Source of the DNA: Cryobacterium sp. PH31-L1
GTDB taxonomy: Bacteria > Actinomycetota > Actinomycetes > Actinomycetales > Microbacteriaceae
NCBI RefSeq assembly: GCF_030063145.1
Contig: NZ_JASISM010000004.1
Span: forward strand, 310,001 to 374,000
DNA: 64,000 bases
Direction: 5' to 3'
The notes beneath the pieces were generated by a model. That model saw only the letters and a list, made by a program, of their open reading frames with translations. It had not been told where the DNA came from and searched no databases. This document shows, one piece after another, positions 37,582 to 46,796 of the stretch; the first letter of the stretch is position 1, and every line of letters begins with the position of its first letter. Both the position numbers and the translations under genes were made by a program.

Positions 37582-38988
37582 CTACTTCTTAGCAGCAGCC
37601 TTCTTCTTCTTGGGCTTCTCTTCAACCTCGGCGTCGGCTTCGACAACGGGGGCGTCATCGTCACTGGTGGCGGCATCCGCTTCGACAGCGGCGTCGTCGG
37701 CGGAATCATCGTCAACCGGGCCGGTGAATTCGCTCAGGTCAACCGGCTTGCCGTTGGAGTCAACGACCTCGGCCTTGCCCAGGGCAATGGCGAGGGCCTT
37801 GTTGCGGGCAACCTCGGCAACCATCGACGGAATCTGACCGTTGGTGTTGAGCGTCTGTACGAACTCGCTCGGGTCCATGCCGTACTGGCTGGCGCCCTGG
37901 ATGAGGTACTGAGTGAGCTCGTCCTGGCTAACCTTGACCTGCTCTGCTTCGGCGATCGTGTCGAGCAGAATCTGCTGACGGAACGTCTTCTCGCTGGCTT
38001 CGGTGACCTCGGCGCGGTGGGTGTCGTCTTCGAGACGGCTTTCGCCCTCGAGGTGACGGTTCACCTCATCGAGGATGATCGCGGCGGGGATCGGAACCTC
38101 GACCGAGCCGAGAAGCGTCTCGATGAGACGCTCACGGGCCTGGCTGCCCTGGCCGAAGGCCTTCGACTTCTCGACCTGAACCTTGAGGCTCTCGGTCAGC
38201 TCGGCCATGGTGTCGAACTCGCTCGAGATCTGAGCGAAGTCGTCGTTGGCCTCTGGCAGCTCGCGCTCCTTGACGGCGATGACCGTGATCGTGATCTCGG
38301 CCGTCTCGCCCTCGTGGTCTCCACCCATGAGGTCGGAGTTGAAGGTGGTGGTCTCGCCGGCGCTGAGCGAATCGAGCGCCTCGTCGATGCCGTCGATGAG
38401 GTCGCCGGAGCCGACCTCATAGGAGATTCCGCTGGCGGTATCGACCTCCTCGCCATCAATGGCCGCGTTCAGATCGATCTGGGCGAAGTCGCCGGTCTTG
38501 GCGGGACGGTCAACAGTGATGAGCGTGCCGAAACGGCTGCGCAGCTTGTCTAGTTCTTCGGCGATTTCTTCGTCGGACACGTCGACAGCGTCGACGGTGA
38601 GCTTGAGGCCGGCGTAGTCGGGCAGGTCGATCTCGGGGCGCACGTCAACCTCGATGGCGAGAAGCAGGTCACCGGAGAAGTCGGTGTTGCTCGGCCATTC
38701 GACGATGTCGGCTTCGGGGCGACCCAACGGGCGCAGCTTGTTCTCTTCGACGGCGGCGCGGTAGAAACCGTCGAGGCCCTCGTTGACGGCGTGTTCCAGA
38801 ACGGCAGCTTTGCCGACGCGCTGGTCGATAATCGCGGGCGGGATCTTTCCCTTACGAAAACCGGGGATGTTGATGTCTTCGGCAATGTGGCCGTAGGCGT
38901 GGGTGATGGCTGGCTTCAGCTCGTCGGGGCTCACCGTGATGGTGAGCTTGGCGCGCGTGGGGCTCAGTTTTTCGACCGTGGACTTCAC
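37582..38988 (-). CDS. tig: Trigger factor
   Basis: Ribosome-bound chaperone and peptidyl-prolyl isomerase. 468 residues: ribosome-binding domain with [13 protein letters not shown] near residue 40, FKBP-type domain (about 150-245; [16 protein letters not shown]), and the helical C-terminal domain. The tail is acidic then Lys/Ala-rich ([11 protein letters not shown]), a common actinobacterial feature. GTG 38988 sits behind GGAG; the longer in-frame ATG 39072 would run into tRNA-Pro. Confidence 0.96.
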   Translation of the reverse strand: MKSTVEKLSPTRAKLTITVSPDELKPAITHAYGHIAEDINIPGFRKGKIPPAIIDQRVGKAAVLEHAVNEGLDGFYRAAVEENKLRPLGRPEADIVEWPSNTDFSGDLLLAIEVDVRPEIDLPDYAGLKLTVDAVDVSDEEIAEELDKLRSRFGTLITVDRPAKTGDFAQIDLNAAIDGEEVDTASGISYEVGSGDLIDGIDEALDSLSAGETTTFNSDLMGGDHEGETAEITITVIAVKERELPEANDDFAQISSEFDTMAELTESLKVQVEKSKAFGQGSQARERLIETLLGSVEVPIPAAIILDEVNRHLEGESRLEDDTHRAEVTEASEKTFRQQILLDTIAEAEQVKVSQDELTQYLIQGASQYGMDPSEFVQTLNTNGQIPSMVAEVARNKALAIALGKAEVVDSNGKPVDLSEFTGPVDDDSADDAAVEADAATSDDDAPVVEADAEVEEKPKKKKAAAKK

Positions 38989-39031
38989 TCGTGACTCTCC
39001 TGTGTATTGAAACGGTGTGCTGCGGGTAATG

Positions 39032-39105
39032 TCGGGGCGACAGGAGTTGAACCTGCGACTTCTCGCCCCCAAAACGAGCGCTCTACCAAGCTGAGCTACG
39101 CCCCG
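39032..39105 (-). tRNA. tRNA-Pro (anticodon TGG)
   Basis: 74 bases. Acceptor arms CGGGGCG / CGCCCCG pair fully; the D-arm, anticodon stem CTCGT / GCGAG with loop TTTGGGG (anticodon TGG) and T-arm (GGTTCAACTCC) are all present. Discriminator A; CCA is not encoded. It lies upstream of tig on the same strand. Confidence 0.95.
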
Positions 39106-39287
39106 GATCTTTTCAATCCGTTGGTACTGATAACTGGGGAACCAATTCGTTGGCGCGTGAGAACGCTCGCGACAGCCGGATTGACCTCAGCCAGTCTAAT
39201 GCACGGCTTTCGAGCGGATGCGCCCGCACTGGCATCCGGCGCCCGGTTTCTTGTACTACGCTATCCCAGTGCCCGAATGTTGGGCGT

Positions 39288-39358
39288 GGGGTCGTAGCTC
39301 AATGGTAGAGCCTGAGTTTTCCAAACTTATGACGCGGGTTCGATTCCCGTCGACCCCT
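39288..39358 (+). tRNA. tRNA-Gly (anticodon TCC)
   Basis: 71 bases. Acceptor arms GGGGTCG / CGACCCC, D-arm GCTC / GAGC, anticodon stem TGAGT / ACTTA (one G-U pair) with loop TTTCCAA (anticodon TCC), T-arm CGGG / CCCG around TTCGATT. Discriminator T; CCA not encoded. The 182-base gap to the divergent tRNA-Pro must contain both promoters; only a possible TACGCT box at 39257 is visible for this gene. Confidence 0.95.
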
Positions 39359-39375
39359 CTGTTTAGCGCTTCACA

Positions 39376-39409
39376 GTGAAAGCCGCCAGCCCACGCTGGC
39401 GGCTTTCAC
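39376..39409. terminator. Strong terminator between tRNA-Gly and the multicopper oxidase gene
   Basis: A perfect 15-base inverted repeat (GTGAAAGCCGCCAGC and its complement) around a four-base loop, placed between two convergent units. It can terminate both strands. Confidence 0.85.
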
Positions 39410-39430
39410 TCGTTAAGCGGATGCCCTTGC

Positions 39431-41023
39431 TTAGTGCCCGTGGACCGGCGCGAGCACGCGCGGCCCGCTGCCGATAGCCAGGTTGGATTTCGGCACGATC
39501 GAGTCGTGCGCGGTGGGCGGCGTACCGGCCTGCTCCCCGGGCTTGACCACCACGAACTGGCCCATCATTCCGGCGTCTTCGTGCGCGAGCATGTGGCAGT
39601 GGAACATATACGGAAAGTTAGCATCGGAATATTCCGCAAACTGCATGATCAATTCGTAGCGAACGCCGGGTTCGAGATAAATGGTGTCCTTCCACCCGGA
39701 GAGTTCCGCTGGCGGCGACTCGGTCCCCACCCGCAGCACCTGAAACTGCACGGCGTGCACGTGAAAGTTGTGCGGCAACGGCATCGCGTTGTCGACGGTC
39801 CACACCTCGGTCGCTCCGGCCCCAACGGTCTCGTCGATGCGGGTCATGTCCATCAGCTTGTTGTTGATGGTGTAACCGTTGAGGGTGAAGGAACGGTCGG
39901 TGGTGGCATCCGCTTTGTCGAGTGGCACGATGTTGGCCAGGGTGGTCGGCGTCGCGCCGATGCTGCTGAGGGTGTCGGCAGCGCGCAGTTCCATGACGTC
40001 GAGGGTGTCGTCACCGGCGTTACGTGTCGCGGCGCTGGCCGACGTGCCGAGGTCGGGCGGGGTGGACTGCAGTTTCACGGTCTCACCCGGGGTCATTTTC
40101 ACGAGAATCTCGGCGCGTTCCCCCGGTGACAAGCGGATGTGGTCCATCGGTGCCGCCTCGCCGAGCAGTCCCCCATCGGTTCCGATCAAATCGAACGAGT
40201 GCCCATCGCTGAACCCGAAGTCGTACACGCGCGCCGTGGACCCGTTGACCAGGCGCAGGCGCACGACGTCGCTGGTCACGTCGAGGTAGGGCGCGAGGGT
40301 GCCGTTGACCAGCAGCTGGTCACCGATCGGCCCGATATAGCCGCGCACGTCGGTGACGAACTGGCCGTTGTCGTCGAAGCGGCGGTCCTGCACCACGACG
40401 GGAATGTCGTCGACCCCGTAGCTGCGCGGCAGGTTGAGCGCCGCCTCCTCGTCGTCCTGCAGCAGGAACAGGCCGGCGAGCCCCATTTCGACCTGGTGTT
40501 CGGTCCTTCCCTCAGGGTGCGGGTGATACCAGAGGGTTGCCGCGGGTTGATCGATCGTGAAGTTCGGGCTCCAGCTCGCGCCGGGTTCGACCATCTGGTG
40601 CGGGCCGCCGTCCATCTCGGCGGGCAGGCTCATGCCGTGCCAGTGCACCGTCGTGGCCTGGTCGAGGTCGTTGGCAACGTTGATGCGCACCGTATCGCCG
40701 CGTTCCGCAACGAGGGTCGGGCCGAGGTAGCTTCCGTTGTAACCCCAGGTATCGGTGGCGACGCCTGGCGTGAACTCGGTCGTGCCCTCCTCGGCCGTGA
40801 GGTTGAAGACTCGCTCCCCGTCGGCGTTCACCGTCGATTCGGCCAGCGCCGGGATGGCGAGCGGGTTCACAAAATCGATGCTGCCGACGGTGTCGATCAC
40901 GCCCGCGCCGGTGTCGCCGGTGCAGGCAGTCAGGCCCACGGCGAGTACCACAGCGCCCACGACGGCACCGCTGACGATGGTGGCCACACGACGGCGCGGC
41001 CGGGCAAGTCGACTCTGGTTCAT
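39431..41023 (-). CDS. Multicopper oxidase, CueO-like, lipoprotein or exported
   Basis: Three-cupredoxin-type oxidase of 530 residues that couples substrate oxidation to O2 reduction; such proteins often oxidise Cu(I). An Arg-rich N-terminus, hydrophobic segment and LTAC lipobox indicate export and possible lipid anchoring. All copper motifs are present: VHWHG, LWYHPHPEG, PLPHNFHVH and YMFHCHMLAHEDAGMM (trinuclear and type 1 ligands). No Tat motif of the exact RRxFLK type, though RPRRRVATI is near. The start at 41023 has no clear ribosome site. Confidence 0.93.
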   Translation of the reverse strand: MNQSRLARPRRRVATIVSGAVVGAVVLAVGLTACTGDTGAGVIDTVGSIDFVNPLAIPALAESTVNADGERVFNLTAEEGTTEFTPGVATDTWGYNGSYLGPTLVAERGDTVRINVANDLDQATTVHWHGMSLPAEMDGGPHQMVEPGASWSPNFTIDQPAATLWYHPHPEGRTEHQVEMGLAGLFLLQDDEEAALNLPRSYGVDDIPVVVQDRRFDDNGQFVTDVRGYIGPIGDQLLVNGTLAPYLDVTSDVVRLRLVNGSTARVYDFGFSDGHSFDLIGTDGGLLGEAAPMDHIRLSPGERAEILVKMTPGETVKLQSTPPDLGTSASAATRNAGDDTLDVMELRAADTLSSIGATPTTLANIVPLDKADATTDRSFTLNGYTINNKLMDMTRIDETVGAGATEVWTVDNAMPLPHNFHVHAVQFQVLRVGTESPPAELSGWKDTIYLEPGVRYELIMQFAEYSDANFPYMFHCHMLAHEDAGMMGQFVVVKPGEQAGTPPTAHDSIVPKSNLAIGSGPRVLAPVHGH

Positions 41024-41070
41024 TACCCTATTTTCGCAGCTGGCCGGGCGCCGTCACACCACGGCGAAGC

Positions 41071-42066
41071 TCAGGCCTGGCAGCGCGGGCACCAGTACAG
41101 TTTGCGCGCCGCCATCTCTTCGAGCACGATGTGGGTGCCGCAGACCCGGCAGGGCAGGCCTTCGCGCTTGTAGACCCAGTGCCGGTCGGCGCGGCTCTTC
41201 ATAGCCAGCCGATACTCGTCGCCCTCGAGCTTGTCCATGGTCATCATCTGGCCGGTGACGACGCCGATGTGCAGCAGGTGCGCCCAGTCCTTCCAGAGCG
41301 CGCGCACGGTGTCATCGCTGAGCGACTTGCCAGGGGCATGCGGGTTGAGGCCGGCACGAAAGAGCATCTCGGCACGATAAACGTTGCCGATGCCGCTGAC
41401 CACACTCTGGTCCATCAGCAACCGGCCGATCGGTGTGGGCTTCTTGCGCACGACACTCACGAAACGCTCCTCGGCCGCCGGCGTGTTGCCCTGTTCCGGG
41501 TCGGGGCCGAGTTTGCCGATCACGGCGTCGACCTGGGCCGGGTCGAGAACCTCACAAGCGGTCGGGCCGCGCAGGTCTGCGCACACCGTGTCGCTCAGGA
41601 GGCGCACGCGCACCTGGCCGACCGGCTCGGGCGGAAAGGAATCGGCCAGGTCGATCTCCTTCTCCTGCTCCGACATCCGAACCCGGGTACGGCGCGGCGC
41701 CCCGATACTGAAGATCGAGTTCTCGCCGGCCGAGTCGAAGGTCGGCGTACCAGCAGGTAGCTCGGTGCCGTGCTGGTTGGTCTGGCCCATCCGCCCGTTG
41801 GCCGAGGCCATGGTGGCATCCATCTGAATTTCGCCGCTGAAGTCCCAGGCACCGTACATTCCGAGGTGGATGCGCAACCACAGTCCGTGGTCGAACTCCA
41901 GGAACATCTGCTTACCGACGGCGCGGGCATCCATTATGGTGTGGCCGCTGAGCTGGGCGGCGCCGGCCACAAAACGGCCCTGCGGCGACGAGACGGTGAC
42001 GCGATGCCCGACGAAGTTGCGCTGGAATTGTCGGGTGATGCGGTGAACGGAATGACCTTCGGGCAC
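41071..42066 (-). CDS. Fpg/Nei family DNA glycosylase (endonuclease VIII-like)
   Basis: Base-excision repair glycosylase/AP lyase. 331 residues starting MPEGHSVHRITRQF: Pro2 is the Schiff-base nucleophile and Glu3 the catalytic acid, and the His/Arg pattern fits the Nei branch rather than Fpg (MPELPE). The H2TH region (MDQSVVSGIGNVYRAEML) and a C-terminal zinc finger (CRVCG ... CPRC) are complete. An insertion of about 50 polar residues (about 87-135) is unusual. GTG start, six bases after rpiB. Confidence 0.92.
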   Translation of the reverse strand: MPEGHSVHRITRQFQRNFVGHRVTVSSPQGRFVAGAAQLSGHTIMDARAVGKQMFLEFDHGLWLRIHLGMYGAWDFSGEIQMDATMASANGRMGQTNQHGTELPAGTPTFDSAGENSIFSIGAPRRTRVRMSEQEKEIDLADSFPPEPVGQVRVRLLSDTVCADLRGPTACEVLDPAQVDAVIGKLGPDPEQGNTPAAEERFVSVVRKKPTPIGRLLMDQSVVSGIGNVYRAEMLFRAGLNPHAPGKSLSDDTVRALWKDWAHLLHIGVVTGQMMTMDKLEGDEYRLAMKSRADRHWVYKREGLPCRVCGTHIVLEEMAARKLYWCPRCQA

Positions 42067-42072
42067 CTCAGG

Positions 42073-42564
42073 TCACTTGCCGTCGACGTTCTTGCCGGCG
42101 ATGGTGCCGGTACGCTCGTATTCACCAAGCTGGCGGATGCGACGAACGTGCCGTTCCTCGTCGCTGAACGGTTCGGCGATGAACGCGTCGATGAAGCCGG
42201 TGGCCTCCTCGATCGTGTGCTCGCGGGCGCCGATCGAGATGACGTTGGCGTCGTTGTGTTCGCGGGCGAGCCGGGCGGTGGAGAGGTTCCAGACCAGGGC
42301 GGCGCGGGCGCCGGTCACCTTGTTGGCGGCCATCTGCTCGCCGTTGCCGGAGCCGCCGAACACGACTCCGAGCGCTTCAATGCCACCTTCGAGGTCGTCG
42401 ACGGTGGCCTGCGCGGCATTGATGCAGAAGGCGGGGTAGTCGTCGAGGGCGTCGTAGGCCTGGGGCCCGTGGTCGATGACCTCGTGGCCGGCCGCACGCA
42501 GGTGGGTGATCAGGTGGTGGCTTAGGTCGAGCCCGGCATGGTCCGTGGCGATGTGGATGCGCAT
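42073..42564 (-). CDS. rpiB: Ribose-5-phosphate isomerase B
   Basis: Interconverts ribose-5-phosphate and ribulose-5-phosphate. 163 residues; MRIHIATDHAGLDLSHHL, VVFGGSGNGEQMAANKVTGARAAL (phosphate/ring-opening loop with Ser in place of the catalytic Cys found in E. coli RpiB, as in mycobacteria) and LAREHNDANVISIGAR are typical of actinobacterial enzymes. TAGACT (42576-42571) stands six bases before the ATG, so a leaderless transcript is likely. Confidence 0.94.
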   Translation of the reverse strand: MRIHIATDHAGLDLSHHLITHLRAAGHEVIDHGPQAYDALDDYPAFCINAAQATVDDLEGGIEALGVVFGGSGNGEQMAANKVTGARAALVWNLSTARLAREHNDANVISIGAREHTIEEATGFIDAFIAEPFSDEERHVRRIRQLGEYERTGTIAGKNVDGK

Positions 42565-42573
42565 GTGAGCAGT

Positions 42574-43194
42574 CTATTTAATGCTGACCGCCGGGGCGAA
42601 AATTGGATCGAGGGTACGGCTGCGCTTGAGCTCGAAGAACCCGTCGTAGCTCGCGAGCGCGACCACGCCATCCCAGAGTGTGAGAGCTTGATCGCCCATG
42701 GGCGCCGGGGAGATGACGGGGCCGAAGAAGGCCACGCCGTTGACGGCGATCACCGGGGTGCCGACATCCTGGCCGACCCGGTTGATGCCGTCGAAGTGGC
42801 TGGCCCGCATCTGGGCGTCGTACTCGTCGCTGTCCGCGAAGGCGGCGAAGCTCGCCGGCAGTCCCGCCTCGGCGAGCGCCGCGGGAATGACTTCGTCGGG
42901 GTTCGAGTTGCCGCCCGGGTGAATCTGGGTGCCGAGCGCGTCGTAGAGCGCCTTGACCATCTTCTGGCCGTGTAATTCGCTGGCGGCGGTCACGAGGCGG
43001 GTGTACTTGAGTGCCCGCGGGAAGAATGCGGCGTATTCCTCACTCACGTCCTGGTCTTCGTTGAGAACGGCGAGGCTCATCACGTGCCAGGTCACCTCGA
43101 AATCACGCAGCCGGGCGACCTCGTCAACCCAGCGGGAAGTCATCCAGGCCCAAGGGCACGACGGGTCAAACCAGAAGTCAACAGAATCAGTCAT
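42574..43194 (-). CDS. DsbA family protein, mycothiol-dependent nitroreductase-like (Rv2466c type)
   Basis: 206-residue thioredoxin-fold protein closely matching the M. tuberculosis Rv2466c pattern: FWFDPSCPWAWMTSRW at the N-terminus, FHVMSLAVLNE-like segment (WHVMSLAVLNEDQD), VGQDVGTPVIAVNGVAFFGPV and ELKRSRT at the C-terminus. The active site reads CPWA where Rv2466c has CPWC, so the resolving cysteine is missing and a monothiol mechanism with mycothiol is implied. TAGGCT lies six bases before the ATG (leaderless). Confidence 0.9.
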   Translation of the reverse strand: MTDSVDFWFDPSCPWAWMTSRWVDEVARLRDFEVTWHVMSLAVLNEDQDVSEEYAAFFPRALKYTRLVTAASELHGQKMVKALYDALGTQIHPGGNSNPDEVIPAALAEAGLPASFAAFADSDEYDAQMRASHFDGINRVGQDVGTPVIAVNGVAFFGPVISPAPMGDQALTLWDGVVALASYDGFFELKRSRTLDPIFAPAVSIK

Positions 43195-43246
43195 ACCCCC
43201 AGCCTAAGCAGACGAGCTGGACATCCCCGAATTCGAGATTCGCCAT

Positions 43247-43277
43247 TTGGGCAATGCCCCCTACCAGGGGGTATTCT
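43247..43277 (+). promoter_or_regulatory. Promoter with CsoR/MerR-like palindrome in a 19-base spacer
   Basis: TTGGGC (43247-43252) and TATTCT (43272-43277) are 19 bases apart. The spacer is filled by AATGCCCCCT-N3-AGGGGGTATT (43253-43275), an inverted repeat with one mismatch per arm that overlaps the -10. GC tract flanked by AT resembles CsoR-family operators; the long spacer resembles MerR-family promoters. The regulator is unknown. It drives the MFS gene at 43357. Confidence 0.6.
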
Positions 43278-43356
43278 AAGTGGGTTGAAAGAAATCTGCA
43301 CCATGCAGTAGAGCGTTGTATTTGCAAACACAAATATCTCCACGGGAGAAATTCAC

Positions 43357-44931
43357 ATGCCCACTGACCGAAGCACGTCCAAGGCGAATTCCGGTGCCAC
43401 GAGCGCCACGGCTGGCGGGGCAAAGCCCAAGAAAGCTCTCCTTCGCCGCCGCATCGCCATTTCCGACGTCAACGTCGTCGACAAGCCCATCATGAAGCGT
43501 GCGCTCGGCGGCACCATCGTGGGTAACACAATGGAGTGGTACGACGTCGGTGTCTTCGGCTACCTGATCACGACGATGGGTCCGGTTTTTCTGCCGGAAG
43601 CCGACGCTTCCGTTCAAACGCTGTTCCTGCTCGGTACATTCGCCGCGACCTTCTTCGCGCGCCCGCTCGGCGGTGTGTTCTTCGGCTGGCTCGGCGACCG
43701 GATCGGCCGCCAGAAGGTGCTCGCTACGACGCTGATTTTGATGGCGGCCTCCACCTTCGCTGTCGGGCTGCTGCCCGGCTACGCACAGGTCGGCGTCTGG
43801 GCTGCGGTGCTGCTGGTGTTCGTCAAGCTCGTACAGGGTTTCTCAACCGGCGGCGAGTACGCCGGAGCGACGACCTTCGTCAGCGAGCACGCCCCTGACA
43901 AGCAGCGCGGCTTCTTCGCGAGCTTCCTCGACATGGGCAGCTACCTCGGTTTCGCCATCGGAGCCTCGCTCGTCTCGGTGCTCCAGGTCACCCTTGGCCA
44001 GGACGTCATGGAAGCGTGGGGCTGGCGCATCCCGTTCCTCATCGCCGGGCCGCTCGGTCTGGTCGCCATCTACTTCCGGATGAAGATCGACGAGTCGCCT
44101 GCGTTCCAGGCCACCCTCGACGCGCAGGAGGAAGCCCAGAAGAATCCGGTCGGAGCCACCGCCGAGACACCCAAGGGCCCGATCGCCATCTTCAAGGCGT
44201 ACTGGCGCAACATCATCATCGCCATGATCCTCGTGGCCGCCGCGAACACGGTCGGCTACGCGCTCACCTCATATATGCCCACCTATCTCACAGAGAACAA
44301 GGGCTACGACGAGCTGCACGGCACCGCGCTGACCATTCCGATTCTCGTGGTGATGGCGCTGTGCATTCCGCTGGCCGGCCGGCTCTCCGACCGCATCGGG
44401 CGTCGCCCGGTGCTCTGGATAGGAGCGGTCAGCACGGTGGTACTGGCGTACCCGGCGTTCCTGCTCATCGGCATAGGCGACATCTGGTCGACCCTGCTCG
44501 GACTGGCGCTCATCGCATTCCCGGTCACGTTCTACGTCTCCAACCTGGCCTCGGCCCTGCCGGCCCTGTTCCCGACGGCGAGCCGGTATGGCGCGATGGG
44601 CATCTCTTACAACTTCGCCGTCGCCATCTTCGGTGGAACCACGCCGTTCATCATCGCTGCGCTCATCGTGGGCACCGGCAACGACATGATGCCGGCGTTC
44701 TACCTGATGGGCACCTCGTTCGTCGGGGCGATCGCCATCTTCTTCCTGCGCGAATCGGCCAACCGTCCGCTGCCCGGTTCCATGCCGAGCGTGAACAGCG
44801 ACGAGGAAGCGCACGAGCTGGTCAAGACGCAGGACGACAATCCCCTGCTCGACACCGATGAGATGCCGTTCGACCACACCTTCGAACCGCCGACCAACGC
44901 CATCCCCATTCAGGAGCCGGTGAAGCTCTAA
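43357..44931 (+). CDS. MFS transporter, metabolite:H+ symporter (ProP-like) family
   Basis: 524 residues, twelve membrane segments after a 55-residue basic N-terminal tail. MHS-family features: GNTMEWYDVGVFGYL in helix 1, FFARPLGGVFFGWLGDRIGRQKVL (loop 2-3 signature) and GFSTGGEYAGATTFVSEHAP. Close to osmoprotectant (proline/betaine) transporters, but also to dicarboxylate members. Acidic C-terminal tail of about 60 residues. Ribosome site GGGAGA. Controlled by a promoter with an operator-like palindrome. Confidence 0.88.
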   Translation: MPTDRSTSKANSGATSATAGGAKPKKALLRRRIAISDVNVVDKPIMKRALGGTIVGNTMEWYDVGVFGYLITTMGPVFLPEADASVQTLFLLGTFAATFFARPLGGVFFGWLGDRIGRQKVLATTLILMAASTFAVGLLPGYAQVGVWAAVLLVFVKLVQGFSTGGEYAGATTFVSEHAPDKQRGFFASFLDMGSYLGFAIGASLVSVLQVTLGQDVMEAWGWRIPFLIAGPLGLVAIYFRMKIDESPAFQATLDAQEEAQKNPVGATAETPKGPIAIFKAYWRNIIIAMILVAAANTVGYALTSYMPTYLTENKGYDELHGTALTIPILVVMALCIPLAGRLSDRIGRRPVLWIGAVSTVVLAYPAFLLIGIGDIWSTLLGLALIAFPVTFYVSNLASALPALFPTASRYGAMGISYNFAVAIFGGTTPFIIAALIVGTGNDMMPAFYLMGTSFVGAIAIFFLRESANRPLPGSMPSVNSDEEAHELVKTQDDNPLLDTDEMPFDHTFEPPTNAIPIQEPVKL

Positions 44932-45012
44932 CGTCCTGCATGCGTGCGTGGCCGGCTTTCGGTCGTGCACGCGCAAACGGATGCTCACAGTCACCCCGCG
45001 TAGAATCCTCGA

Positions 45013-46560
45013 ATGACCACCGCGCCCTCCACCACTGCGCCCACCGGCTCGGCACCAGAAGAATCGCGCGTGTCGACCGCTGACTTCGAATCATCCGATC
45101 CGGATTTCATCGACATCGACCCGCACGACCTCGCGGTGACCCTGCGGGTTCTCGCTTCCCTCAGCGACGTCGACCCGGACAGCGCCGACTTCGTCACCGT
45201 GCGCCAGGCCACCGCCAAGATGTTCAAATCAGTCAAAATGGCGCGCCGCCTGGAGAAGCGTGCGGTCATCGCCGAGGCCGATCGCAGCGTCATCGCCGCC
45301 ACCGCCACCGGCGCGCCCACCCGCATCGACGACGAGACCCGCGGCGCCCAGCTGTCGCTCGGCACCAGCGCGGCCACGGCCGGTGAACTGCTCGTTCCCC
45401 GCGCCTGCTATATCTGCAAGCAGAAGTACACCGTGGTCGACGCGTTCTACCACCAGCTCTGCCCGAGCTGCGCCCTGTCGAGCCACGCCAAACGCAACGC
45501 CCGCACCGACCTGAGCGGTAAGCGTGCCCTGCTCACCGGCGGCCGCGCCAAGATCGGCATGTACATCGCACTGCGCCTGCTGCGCGACGGCGCCCACACC
45601 ACCGTCACCACCCGCTTTCCCCGCGATGCCGTCCGCCGCTTCGCCGCCATGCCCGACTCCAAGGACTGGCTGCACCGCCTGCGCATCGTCGGCATCGACC
45701 TGCGCGACCCGGCTCAGGTGATCGCCCTGGCCGATTCCGTCGCTGCCCAGGGCCCGCTCGACATTCTCATCAACAACGCCGCGCAGACCGTGCGGCGCTC
45801 GAGAGGCTCCTACTCCCCGCTGGTCGAGGCCGAGGATTCTCCGCTGCCCGACGGCCCGCTGCCGGAGATCGTGTCGTTCGGGCACACCAACGACGCGCAT
45901 CCACTGGCCCTGGCGGCGTCCGTGTCGGGGCATCCGCTTCTTGCGGCCGCGTCCGGCGCTGGTGCTCTCACAGCGGATGACCTCACCCGCCTGGCCCTCG
46001 CTGCGGGGTCCTCGTCGCTCGAACGCCTCGCCGCCGGCACCGCGATCGACGCCGGCGGGCTCGTGCCCGACCTGCACGACGTGAATAGCTGGACGGCCAA
46101 TGTCGAGGACGTCGATCCGCTCGAGATGCTCGAAGTGCAGCTGTGCAATACGACCGCACCATTCTTATTGGTGAGCCGTCTGCGTGCGTCGCTCACGGCA
46201 TCCGCTGCCCGACGCACCTACATCGTGAACGTGTCGGCCATGGAAGGCGTGTTCGGTCGTGGCTACAAGGGGCCGGGCCACCCGCACACCAACATGGCCA
46301 AGGCCGCACTGAACATGCTCACCCGCACGAGCGCGAAGGAGATGCTCGAAGACGGCATCCTCATGACGAGCGTCGACACCGGCTGGATCACCGACGAACG
46401 CCCGCACCCCACCAAGGTGCGCCTGGCCGAGGAAGGCTTTCACGCTCCGCTCGACCTGGTCGACGGTGCGGCCCGGGTTTACGATCCGATCGTGCGCGGC
46501 GAGGCCGGCGAAGACCTCTACGGGGTCTTCCTCAAGGATTACCAGCCCGGCGCCTGGTAG
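45013..46560 (+). CDS. SDR-like Rossmann protein with N-terminal zinc-ribbon
   Basis: 515 residues. An unassigned helical N-terminal part (1-125) is followed by a CYIC (C132, C135) and CPSC (C150, C153) four-cysteine knuckle, then an SDR fold: LTGGRAKIGMYIALRLL (nucleotide loop), DILINNAAQTVRRS, IVNVSAMEGVFG (Ser). The usual YxxxK is replaced by T426-xxx-K430 in HPHTNMAKAALNML, so the catalytic Tyr is missing; this NMAKAAL form is shared by a distinct SDR branch. TAGAAT lies six bases before the ATG (leaderless). Function unknown. Confidence 0.82.
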   Translation: MTTAPSTTAPTGSAPEESRVSTADFESSDPDFIDIDPHDLAVTLRVLASLSDVDPDSADFVTVRQATAKMFKSVKMARRLEKRAVIAEADRSVIAATATGAPTRIDDETRGAQLSLGTSAATAGELLVPRACYICKQKYTVVDAFYHQLCPSCALSSHAKRNARTDLSGKRALLTGGRAKIGMYIALRLLRDGAHTTVTTRFPRDAVRRFAAMPDSKDWLHRLRIVGIDLRDPAQVIALADSVAAQGPLDILINNAAQTVRRSRGSYSPLVEAEDSPLPDGPLPEIVSFGHTNDAHPLALAASVSGHPLLAAASGAGALTADDLTRLALAAGSSSLERLAAGTAIDAGGLVPDLHDVNSWTANVEDVDPLEMLEVQLCNTTAPFLLVSRLRASLTASAARRTYIVNVSAMEGVFGRGYKGPGHPHTNMAKAALNMLTRTSAKEMLEDGILMTSVDTGWITDERPHPTKVRLAEEGFHAPLDLVDGAARVYDPIVRGEAGEDLYGVFLKDYQPGAW

Positions 46561-46650
46561 TCGGTTTGGGCCCAGCTGGTCGCCGCGCTGCCGCCCGCGC
46601 GAGCATGTGCTGCCGCACGCGCTAGCAAAAGCTGCTGACGCGGCTGGCAG

Positions 46651-46765
46651 ACCGGCCGCGTCAGCGCCCCGGGCTCGCGTGTGCATCTTTCGCCCGCGAG
46701 AAGCGGATGCTCCGCCCGCCGTTTCGGGCGCGCGTGCGACAATCGCTCGCTCCAGCACTGCGCGA
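46651..46765 (+). repeat. GC-rich dispersed repeat, copy A
   Basis: Shares with copy B (47441-47596, same orientation) the blocks ACCGGCCGCGTCAGC, AAGCGGATGCTCCGCCCGCC plus GTTTCGGG, and ACAATCGCTCGC-N-CCAGCACTGCGCG. Copy A is shorter by about 40 bases. The two copies flank the mazEF-like pair. Short ORFs over it are not genes. Bases 46561-46650 hold further GC-rich, partly similar sequence and no gene. Confidence 0.7.
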
Positions 46766-46796
46766 CGTGGAAGTCAGCCCCGTCAGGCCGAGTCAA

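Noticed and set aside
39106-39287. A small gene between the two tRNAs
   Set aside because: The open frame crossing it runs through tRNA-Pro and has no ribosome site; the gap is promoter sequence for two divergent tRNA genes.
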